From contig NC_051141.1 in NCBI RefSeq assembly GCF_014839805.1, positions 9,866,777-9,930,776 on the forward strand: a DNA stretch of 64,000 bases. The letters are read 5' to 3'. This DNA comes from Manduca sexta (lineage: Eukaryota; Arthropoda; Insecta; Lepidoptera; Sphingidae). The position numbers and the translations under genes are program-made. Shown here piece by piece: positions 37,589 to 48,800 of the stretch. Below the pieces are notes generated by a model, which saw nothing but the letters and a program-made list of their open reading frames with translations, had not been told where the DNA came from and made no database searches. Every line of letters starts with the position of its first letter. Within the stretch, counting starts at the first letter, position 1.

Positions 37589-38702
37589 ATGGGGGGGGGG
37601 GGGGACAAGGAAACGTAAGAAAAAAGCTGAGACAGGGTTTGATGAGGCCGAGTTGGAGGAGTCAGATTCTTCATCTCACAAATCTGTTGATGCTGTGGAT
37701 AAGTACAAAACCTTTCAAATACCAAATTACCAAAGAGTGTATACTGAATATTCAGGTAATGTTGAATATATTGTATTCTTAGAAAGCCTTGAAAACAACA
37801 AGCCGCTGGGGGATAGATATATGATGTTTCTTGCGAATAATCTGAAAAGATACAATAAAGGAATTAAGTAATTAGTACGTATGAATAAATATAAGGTGGG
37901 CGTTATATTTGATAGTGCAAATTTGGCTAATGCTGCACAGTCAAATAAAAATTTCTTGATATGAATAAGCTTAAAGCCAGTATACCAGCTGCAGCCACGG
38001 AAGCTACTGGTGTTATTTATCATGTTCCTATCAATCTATCGAACGAACAAATTTATACTGCGCTAACAACCACTAAAAACATAATATCTATTCGAAGAAT
38101 TATGAAAAGAATCAAAAATTATGACAACACATTTAATCTACAAACCAACACAAACTGTGTGTATTACATTCTCTTGTCAAATTTTACCAGAAAGTGTTAA
38201 CTTCAATAGCTGGCGTTTTGAGGTTACACTATACATTCCTCCAGTTAAACAGTGTCTACGCTGTCTCCGATACGGCAACTTAGCAAAATTTTGTAAAAAC
38301 TCCGAAAAATGTTCCATTTGTGCTGGCAATCGCAATTATAAGAATTGCACAATAGCTCTAACTAATGCCTGTTGTATACATTGCAAAGGGAGTCATATTC
38401 CTATTTCCCTAGAATACCCTGTAAGGCAAGATAAAATTAAACAAAACAAAGAAAAGTTAATTAAAAGATCATCTGTGGACGTTGTCAATGAAAAATCATT
38501 TCCTTCACTAGGTGGCAAGAAAAAAAGTCCTAATGAATTATTTATATCATTTTTAGATTCTGATCACTTTTTGAAAGTACTAGTTGATTCAGTTATAAAA
38601 ATTATCACTATGAGCAAATCAAATGAAACTAGCATTTGTAGTAAAACTATTAAATATTTTCTCATCCAAAACATACAACAAGAACAAAAAGCTTCCTCTT
38701 AA
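37589..38702 (+). pseudogene. LINE ORF1 (gag-like, zinc-knuckle) remnant
   Basis: An ATG at 37589 leads straight into a run of 14 G; the conserved-looking frame after it (RKRKKKAETGFDEAELEESD) is out of frame by one base. The frame continues to 37871 (TFQIPNYQRVYTEYSGNVEY), breaks, and resumes at about 37961 and 38121. CLRCLRYGNLAKFCKNSEKC and CSICAGNRNYKNC, then CCIHCKGSH, form decayed CCHC-like knuckles at about 38250-38400. ORF1 proteins of this kind bind the element's RNA. At least two frameshifts separate the pieces. Confidence 0.75.
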
Positions 38703-38715
38703 TTTTTTCTCTTTT

Positions 38716-41700
38716 ATGGATTATATAAATATTGTACAATGTAATGCCCAGAGTTTACTAAGTAATCATTATATTTTTTCACATTTTCTTTATGAGAAAA
38801 GCATTCATATTGCCATTATATGTGAGACCTGGTTGAAGCCACACCATCATATTAGTTTCAAAAATTATGAAATAGTGAGATTAGACAGTGGTAACGATCA
38901 TAACGGCGTTGCTATTTTAGTACATAAAATCCTTAATTTTAAAAAACTAGACACTTTTAGCGATAAATCCATTCAAAATATCGCAATTCGTTTATATTAT
39001 GGTAATAATAAGGAACTGACCATAGTATCTCTCTACAGCCTCAAATTATGCTCTCCACGTTTCTCTAAAAATAAATTTTATAACCTAATTCAAAGTTTAC
39101 CTGAGCCCTTGCTTATTGCTGGAGACTTCAACGCCTTGCACCATAGTTGGGGCTGCATGACTTCTGATACTTGTGGATCTGATGTTTTAGAATGTATAGA
39201 TGATAATTTGTTGGTAATTCTGAATGATGGTCAGATGACAACAGTAGCTTCTCATAAATGGCGACAAAATGCTCTTGATCTTACAATAGTTTCTTCTGAT
39301 GTTGCAGTTTCGTGTGATTGGTCCGTGCATGATGAGCCTCAAGGAAGCTATCATTTACCTGTATTAAGGCTTTAAGAGGCGCCAATGACCTTGCGATTAT
39401 ATAAAGATATTGAAAGTTTTGTTAGAAACAAACAAATTTTATTGCCTGATAGTAAACAATATCCTCAACAATATAACTATCATAAAATTAATTGGAATAC
39501 ATTTAGAACGATCACAGATAGTTTTATGTATAATTTTCATTATAATGAAGAAAATCCTTTAAATGCATATGAAGAATTAATGAATTTGTTAGATACAGCT
39601 ATTGAGTTGTCTATGTCAGTTGGGAATCGTCTTAATTCTCAGAGTCAGTCCAGCACTTATTATAATAAAAATAGAAGACCTCTACCTTGGTGGAATGTTA
39701 GGTGTGCTTTGGCTGTTGAACAGGCCAAACTTGTATATGTAAATTTCAGATGTAATTCAACTAAATCCAATTATTTACTTTTTAAAAGCTGTAAGCTATT
39801 AAGAAGTTGACCCTGAAGCAAGAAAGGCAAATAAGTTGGGAAAATTTATGTGAAAGCTTCAACAGAACTACTCCTTTATCTAGAATATGGTACTATATGA
39901 AAATTTTCAAAAAGTAAACACTAACTCTAATTCCTGTACCAGATTAGATTGGATTTTTGATTTTATTAGAAAATACACACCTTCCACTGTTGAGGCTGAA
40001 TTAAACTTAAATAATAAACTTATTCCTGCTTCCAGTTTTGATTATCTTACAAAATCATTTACTTTTGCAGAGTTAAATTCAGCCATTTCTTCTAGACGAG
40101 ATACAAGCCTTTGGCCTCGATGGTATCCCATATAAAGTCCTTAAACATTTAACAAATAATTCAAAACATGTTTTATTAAAGATATATAATCTGTTAAGGC
40201 ATCATTCAGTCATTCCCTTAAGTTGGAAAACAGATTGTTTAGTACCAATTTTAAAACCCAATAAAGAGAAAGAACAAGCTGATTCATATAGGCCAATAGC
40301 TTTAATTTCATGTATGGGAAAAATATTTGAACAATTGTTAAAACAAAGAATAGATTTTTTTTTAGAAAGCTATCATATTTTACCATCGTACCAATTTGGA
40401 TTCCGCAAGGGCCGCTCTTGTCTTGAAAGTATTTCTCATTTACATTTTGATATTTTCAATGCATTCAAGAACAATGAAGTTCTAATAGGTATTTTCTTTG
40501 ACATTGTTGGAGCATTTAATAATGTCAATCATCACATATTAGCTTCTGAATTATTGACCATTGGTATTCCTGAAAAAAATGTGAAATGGATTTTTGATTT
40601 TTTACATGGTAGAGTAGTGTATGTCAAATTCCAAAATCAACTTATTGGACCTAGAGCATCATTCAAAGGTGTCTGTTAAGGAGGAACTTTAAGTCCTTTA
40701 ATATTCATATTATATATTTATAAGCTTAATTTAATAATTACTTTACATATCTCAATCTTGATATCAATATCAACAAAACTAAAATGATAGTATTTCATAA
40801 AACTCGTCCTATAACAATCAAATTGTTTTAAGATTAGAGAGAAATTCCACAAGTGTCTGAAGTAAAATTTTTAGGGGTAGTTTTTACTCAAAATATTTCA
40901 TGGAAGAAATATGTTGATTGCATTATGGGAAGGGCAGGTAAGAGATTTAATATTTTAAAATCACTTGCAAAAATGTCTTGGGGTGCTGACCCATGTTGTG
41001 TAAATGTTGTATAAATCATTTGTCCGCAGTCATTTTGAAAATGGTTTTCTGTGTTTTGCATCGAATGAAAAGCTTGTGAAGAAATTGGATGTTCTGCAAA
41101 ATAAAAACCTTAGATTAGTTACTGGTGCTATGAGGACAACTCCTATAAATTCATTATAAATAGAGTGCAATACTCCTCCTTTATCATATAGATTTAAGTA
41201 TCAAAAATATTGTTTTCTTCTTAAATTATTATCTATGGCTAATAATTTATTATTGCGAAAATTAAAACATTTTTATAGTCAGTGTCCCTATGGTCCCACT
41301 ACTAATGTACCTTATCCACTTCATGATTTTTCATTTATAATTCAACTTGATCAGAAATATAAAATTCATAGACCTGAGAACTGGGCTTGCTATATGGACA
41401 GTTATGAAAGTAAATTTACGTCCATACCTATCATTGTAAATAATAATATGAAACATAAAGAAGAGGTAAACAGTAGTTTCAGATGAATACAATGAATATA
41501 GAAAAATATTTACTGATGGTTCCAAGTCGAGAAATGTATCAATGGCTTTCTATATTCCTCATTTACTTTTGGATTTGGTCGCAAACTTCCGTCTGAGTTG
41601 AGTATCTTTTCTGCTGAGGCTTTGGCAATATTATTTACATTGCAATATATTCATCAAGTAAATGATCAACGTTGGCTCATTATAACGGATTGCATGAGTG

Positions 41701-42390
41701 TTTTACGTGCCTTACAGAATAATAACTTGGATTGTAATACGAATTACATTATATACAACATCAAGAGTCGTTGGTTTCTACTGAAGAATCAAGGCAAAGA
41801 AGTACAATTCCTTTGGACACCTGCGCATGTAGGTCAAAGAGAATACAGATGTAGGCGTAATAGGAAACGAGCAACAGAGACCAATAAACTAACGAGCAAG
41901 TTGATTTTTTAGCCAAGTCAATTGTTGACAGTGACAGCGGCATCCCTCTCAGGCATCCCTGTTGATGATGTTGCCAGTAAATAATAAGAGAGTCTATTCA
42001 TAACGAATGCAAAGAATATTGGCTGAATACGTTAAAAGTAAAAGGTACTCATTATGCAGCAATTAATTCATGTGGGAAAGTGTCCTTGGTTCTGTCGATT
42101 CAATGTCAACGAGTATCGAAAATATTACACTATATTGAACCGACTTCGGTTTGGACATGGTTGTTTTAAAGCCCATCTTAATTGAATGCGTATTGTGTCG
42201 TCCCCTAAATGCACGGATTGCGATCAGAATGTTGATCAAACAATCACATAATGTTTGAGTGCACTGCCTTTAGTATACAAAGATTTATATTTATTGACAA
42301 ATTAATTAACATATACTGCAAATCTGAGCTTGTCCCGCGCTCTATAGTAGAAATCAAAGAGAATTATAATATATATGGAAAGTAGAAATA
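38716..42390 (+). pseudogene. LINE ORF2 (endonuclease, RT, RNase H) remnant
   Basis: The start MDYINIVQCNAQSLL is at 38716. The APE-type endonuclease shows QCN, CETW, AGDFNALHHSWGC and LDLTIVSSDV, but the usual SDH motif reads SYH (about 39343). PLPWWNVRCALAVEQAK precedes the RT. RT pieces are YRPIALISCMGKIFEQLL, YQFGFRKGRSC and motif A IFFDIVGAFNNVNHHIL. After GGTLSPLIFILY (about 40681) the sequence jumps to DINKTKM-like residues (about 40760), so the YADD-bearing stretch is missing. RNase H follows as FTDGSKS (41507), AEALAI, TDCMSVLRAL and WTPAHVG (to 41835), then a C-terminal CTDC and HIMFECTAF-like tail. Stops occur at 39373, 39808, 40133, 40677 and elsewhere. Confidence 0.85.
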
Positions 42391-42800
42391 CTGAAACGAA
42401 CAGAGACAAACCAAGTAATTTATGAATATATCAGCAATACAGTAATTGATATATAATGAAAAATGAAAAGGATTTACAATAAACTTACGACTTGGCTTTG
42501 GCCTTATTAAATAACATTAACAAGAAAATAATATGAAGATTTGGCTTAGGCCTTATCGTACAGAATCTCATTGAAAGCACTATTAATGACGAGGCTGTAT
42601 GGGCTAGAGCCCTTTGCCTTCCCAATAGAAAAGGGAAAATAAAAAAAAAAAACTATTGCTTCGACGAAGACAAATATTCTCTTTGGGGAAAAAGTGATTG
42701 AATATTACCATGTGTTATCGTATTTTTTTATGAGGTATAATAATTTTAGTGTCTTCTATGTTTTCTATATGATATTTCTAATAATATCGTTTGTGGGGTA

Positions 42801-45800
42801 ATGGAGTCACCACCCTTCTCGACACATTCCGAAGCGCCTCCTTTAAGTGAAGACAGTGGTTTACTGATCACAAGTGGCTCTTTTTCAAGTGATTCTGCAA
42901 GCGGATGGCATCACGTTGCATCGGAGGTAAAGCACTACGCATATTTCGTTTATTTGAAGCCTATAAATCACATATGAATTGCAACAAACCAAGTACCCCG
43001 AATTTTATGTTTTTTTTTCTCACTGCAAATTACGTTTGTCTACAATCTATTGACACAAATGCACATCTCCATTTAAATGGCAGTGTGTAGGTACATTGAC
43101 GTCCTTCCAGTATATAAACAAAGATTTCTTTATCATTTTGCACTGAATTGCCAAGTGTTATTAATATATCACAATGATACTGTAAATTTGTAATCTAAAA
43201 GTGCTTATTACGTTTAATTCAGATCATAACATAGCATCAGTTTTGACATTTATTGAAATTTTGTATGCATCTCCTAATATTGGTTAAGATGGTTTGGTTT
43301 TGTATATGTTATCAATATAAATGCCTGGTGAATTAGATTTTATAAGTAATATGTGCCAGATATATATAAGATGGAAAGTTTATACATGTCCAGGATGGAA
43401 AGTATTATAGCTCATGTAGATTGTTGATGAATTATCCACTGAATAACTTAGCGAATAATTCATGCACCAATATACAAAAATTATGAGTAACAAATACACC
43501 TGAGTAAGCTGTTTACACACTCTTATTCATAACTATTTGTCTGGACTTGGCAATTTTTGAATAAAATAAAAAAAAGTACTTAAAAGAATCTTTCTGTGGT
43601 CTTTTTGGACCCATCACCAAAATCAATTACGTCTAATAATATAGTATAGTGTCTTAAATATGAATAAGTCAGCAACTTACAAAAATAGAATATTGTGATA
43701 AATGTTGAGACTGTTGAATTTTATACTCATACAACAATCTCTAGGTGAAAATCTTAGCGAACAATAGAATTACCCAAAATTCATGTAAAATAAATAGCAT
43801 AAAGCAAAATATATTGTAATGCATATTAGTAAGTAATGATATTATATTTTAAGTATTTATGTTTAGAAAAGGAAAAATATGTAATATATTTTTTTATAAC
43901 AAACATCAAAGTAGTGAAAAATTAAGTTTATATTAACATAAAGTTTTTGTTCCCTGAATATGTTTATTAATCTTGTAAATTGTACCAACAGCATTATGAA
44001 AACAATTGCAAATTGATTATTCTGTTCAGATTATATCAATAATTAATAATAACCTTTTGAATTGCCATTACTTTAGAGATTTTTGTTGCTCACAATTTAC
44101 ACATGCAAAATTTAGCGAATTGTGATATTTTAGTGCTTGGTTGAGACTTATTTCAAAAGCGATTGTTAATACACCACATAATAGCTTCATATTTAATACA
44201 GTAGTACAATACTTAGAATTTTAATTTATGAATTTTAGTATATACAAATCATCAACTCATGTTTAATAAAATTTTATTAGTTTAATACTTAATTGTTGAA
44301 TTCTTTGCTAATTTTGATTGGTTATATTGTATATGCTGTGTTCTTGTTATTCTAGTGCTTCAATGATTACAGATTATTTGCTGGCATAACTGTTTGCATC
44401 TGCTGTAAATTATGTCCCCTATATGGGGCAGAGGGCATCCACAGTGACTCACAATCCCGCACGGTTACCAATATATAATATTTGAAAGACTTTTGTGTCT
44501 GTTAGTTAACAAGAATGGGAGCTGTATTGCCATTTTGCATGTTAAAGTGGCATAACTTTTTTCAGCGATGATTACTTACAATTAGTGATAATGACAATTA
44601 AAGTTTAAATGAGACTTTTTTCTTGTGTTGCTAATTTTGTGTAGGTGTTATATTAAATTTTTATGCAACTGTAATGTTTTCGAAGAATCTCAAATACACT
44701 ATTATAATTATTACCAGTTACTAAACATACAAATAATATGAAGATCATTATTCATATTAAATCTAGGCATATCAATAATTATAATTGTTATGATATCTAA
44801 ATAGTAAATTCCTATCTAATAATGATGATTCACGAGTCTACTGTTGTCCCTTCAATGTTTAGATAAAGAATTTTATACATATACATTGTACCAGATTAAT
44901 AACTGCAATTTTCTATAGGAAATTAGTAATGACAAAGTTATTAATGCAATGAATGGTATCTAAAATTTCCAAAAATTCATTCCATTTCAATCATATAAAG
45001 ATACTTATTGCAATAATTCTTATTGCAATAAAACGAAATTTCGTCGTATTAAATTTTAAAGGCCGATATATCCATGCATATTAATTATTTTTACGTTTTT
45101 CTTTCAACTGCGAGAACTAATCACTAACTAGACGTGAATTTAAATTCTTTACTTGTCAATACTTGTTTAGTTACCCAGATTAAAGGTGAAACAAAATGTA
45201 TGAAAAATGGACCTTAAGCTATAACCTTAAGCCTCATTTACGACTTGTTATAAATTATTGCAGTAGAGCGACTGTGACTGTTATTTATGTATATAACATT
45301 TCCTGTGTTACAATATTATTTTGCTTAGCGATTTTTATAAATATTTAATATTGTTATGCCAGAATAATTCTTTAGTTTATATGGATATATTAATTATTCA
45401 TTCTATTTATGCCTTATTTTTCGGCAGTTACAAGAGAGTGATTTCGATGAGAGGTCACTATCCCTCTGCGAATCAACTGAAACTTCCGAACGTATGTGTG
45501 GAGATTTTTTCAATACAGTAAAGAAAGGCCCTGGAAAAGTAGTTCTAACCACCATAGAACCACCGCCAGAATTTCAGGTATACAATACGTAGAAAACAAA
45601 TAAATAAGTTATAAATAAAACTGTTTATTCTATAACCAATTACAACATGTCACTTTCTATATAATATTTTAATAGGATTGGAGTAATTATAATTAACGAC
45701 TAAATTTAATTGTAGGTAGTCACTTTCATTCGACAGTGAGTACGAATAAAACTCGGTCTTCGATCGAATATTTCGTTTTTCCATATATCAACCAAGCATA

Positions 45801-48800
45801 GCAACTAATGTTAGGTGTAACTTATGTGAGAATCCGCCTTGGTAGATGATGTGGTGATCCACAATATCTATTTCTGCCGCCGCAAGTAGCAATGAGTAGT
45901 CACTGTTTGGAGGACATTGTAGCCAGTGTAACTACTGGAAATAATAAGACTAAACATCTCATGACTCAGGATAACGAGCGCAGTGAAATACCAAACGATA
46001 CTTTGAAATTACCATTACCATCACGCGAATGACAAGCTCTTCTCGTAATTCAAAGAAATAAAAAAATGCTACCGCCTTGAGACTTTAGAGAGTCAAGTGC
46101 TATACCCAGAGATCATCTGCGGATCCGCAGAGTCATACTCACGATATCGTGATTTATAATATATGTAAAGTAAATAATTCATACGAGCTTCTACGTGTAC
46201 TTGTGCCTAGATTATACATCTTTTTCCTTAATTTGTCACCCAAATATGATACCTATTATAATGTACGGCGAAGCACAAGGAAAAAGAGCGAAAAAGGTCG
46301 TCTAGCCCGAAATAGGTGCCCGTACTTGCTTGTACGTCTATCACCTACTTTGTTGAATAACCGGATCCTTTATACCACCGGTCGGCAACCATTCAGCACG
46401 CAGTGGCCACATCGTGGCAAAACAAGTAAAGGCGGTCCGCACTTGTTAATAAATAAAAATACCTTTTTTTGTTTCCACGAGGTAAGTGCCGTAACTTCTA
46501 CCGCCCAGCCTCTAGGGAGAGAGAAGCGGCGGTAGCTGCAGGATGGTTAGGTTAAAATTATCGGTCTAACAACCCGACTTTACACACACTACACACACCG
46601 TGGCCATCTTCAGCGTACTAGGGGCGACCACGGGTTCATCTAAGCACTGCGCGATGCTTCATGGGTGCTCCTCTTGGATCGTGTCATTGCTCATTAGCTC
46701 CCGAGCATTGACGGACGACCTGGGTATAGACGGCAGCATGAAGCCAACAACCCACACTGCCACCAATCCCTGGAATCGCAATGTACTCGAAGAACTCGAA
46801 AAATATGTTTACGGCAGTCAGGCTCCAACCGTCCATCGGCGTTCCCAGATATCCCTTATTAATTGTCTTTACCGACAGCCAGAAGATTAACATATATGGG
46901 GCTAATTTATCCAAAATCCACCCCAAGGGTTGTTATATCTCTTGATCCCCGCTTGACACTATTTTCTGGGATAACCTGTATACAACTTACGAATGCTTAA
47001 CGTACGACCGAAAAACGTCAAAATATTCAACATTGAGTTCATGAAAGTAAATGAATTAGTAGGTTTTTTTACTTAAAATTAGCATACAATTCGTATACAC
47101 CAACAGATTATAACAATATTTTCATATTCAGTTTGTATTTAAATGATAATTTTATTAATGTTTACAATAGGAATAAATTGTTTTGGTACGTGTAGTTGTA
47201 GTCACTGCGTACACGGTACGACTATTACGCTGAGGTCTCGGATTCGATACCCAGTTCGGGTAAAGTTCTATTGAAATTTTCTGTTTTTCATAACCTTGGA
47301 TGCTAATGTGATAGATTATCCTAATATTACGTTAATATTAAACATTTTTTCTGACTATTTACGTTAATATAAACTGAATTATATTTTATTATTATTACAG
47401 GATGTTCCTGCCCCAGTAAATGTGGATAAATGTACGGCTGTGTATGTGCCTCCATCTGTTGTTTTTACCAATGAGCCTATAAGTAAATTAAAAACGTCGA
47501 ACTTAGATGTATCTAGTAGTACAAGGCGCTTGTCGCCTTTGTACCCAAGAAAATTAAAACCGGAGTGTTTGTATGAACGTCGTCAAGGACTAAACCACAG
47601 ATTTGCAAGCCCGAGACTGTTGCACTTAAGCCCTTGTCGCGGCACCAGACCATCGTCGCGGAATTCGCTTTCGTCGCGGCTGTCCAGTAGCCACAACTCG
47701 CTCGTAACACAATTCCAAGCGGATGACTCGAGCTTTATAACACAGGCGATATCGCATGACACTTTGCCTGCTCAGAAGTCTGATATAACTGACATGTACA
47801 ATGTTCCTTTCGACAGCGACATTTATGCTGTCCCTATAGACATGGTTCACCCTAGTCATAGTAATATGAGAAACAAAGTTAAAAAAAGTGCAAGAACTAA
47901 CAAGAAACGTGTAAAGAGTACTCCGCAGAGTACTGCAATTATTAACGATACGGTGGAAAAGAATCAAAAACCAAAGGAATCGAATAGACATAAAGACATT
48001 AAAACTAAAAGACACAGCTTACCGAGCTCTTCGTTTAAGAAAAGCGCCACAGATTCCGACACAGACTCGCTACATTTAACGTTACGAGAAATGAGGAAGT
48101 ACTTGCATACTCTCTATTCTAGTTCCAGTGATTCAGAATGTAGGAATACAATACATAAAAAGAATAACACAATAGTAACAAGTGTCGGAATACACTCCAG
48201 ACATGTGAATAAAGAGACCAGTTCTTCTGCTTTCTTGAAAGAAAATGTTGATATATCGAGGACTATCGAAACAAATAATAATCACAGAAAAACAGCAAAG
48301 AATTCGTTTGGTATGAATACTAAGCATATGAAACATAAAGAAAACATTACAAAAGACATTTTAGAAGTTAGTAAAAATGACAAACTGGTGAAAAAAAACA
48401 TTTCAAATCAGAACCAGAAAGCCAAGTTGTCGCCTGTTAGAATTTTGTCCCTTAATTTAAAACAAAGTTTCTGTAATCTTTTTCGATGGCGAAGGCAGCC
48501 TGTGGTAGAGAATATTACGGAAATAGCAAGAGTGGATGGGAGAGAAGACACGCCTCCAGCAGTTGTCCGTCGGGCTTTGCCGCCGCTGCCGCAGTCTCAT
48601 GCCACCTCGCACTCGTCGAGACGACCTGCTAACGAGGACGACACTGTTATGGATTTTGCCACGTCGATACAGAAAGTCAAAGACGTAAGCATCTTACTAT
48701 TTTGTTTAGTGTTACTTGCCATTTACATTCGTTTTGAGGATTCAATTTGTTGAGGCAAAGATACATTTATAAGTCATCCATATTATTTTATGATAGATAA

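Larger units (their letters stand above)
37560..42652 (+). mobile_element. Non-LTR retrotransposon with RNase H, decayed
   Basis: The element is about 5.1 kb. In order it has an ORF1 gag remnant, ORF2 with endonuclease, reverse transcriptase and RNase H regions, a Cys/His tail, a 3'UTR and an A tail at 42641-42652. An RNase H after the RT points to the I/LOA-like group rather than most Jockey elements, but the clade is inference. Many stops, frameshifts and one deletion show it is inactive. It ends about 150 bp before the SOCS start codon, in the same orientation. The 5' boundary is approximate because I found no convincing target duplication. Confidence 0.85.

Noticed and set aside
37414..42660. 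CTATTGC at 37421 and after the A tail at 42653 as the LINE target duplication
   Set aside because: Seven bases in AT-rich DNA with different flanks and about 170 bp from the expected 5' end; likely chance.
48685..48753. SOCS coding sequence continuing past KVKD to the stop at 48753
   Set aside because: GTAAGC follows KVKD and the next exon at 48976 begins in phase with the SH2 start YGWYWG; the read-through tail is intronic.
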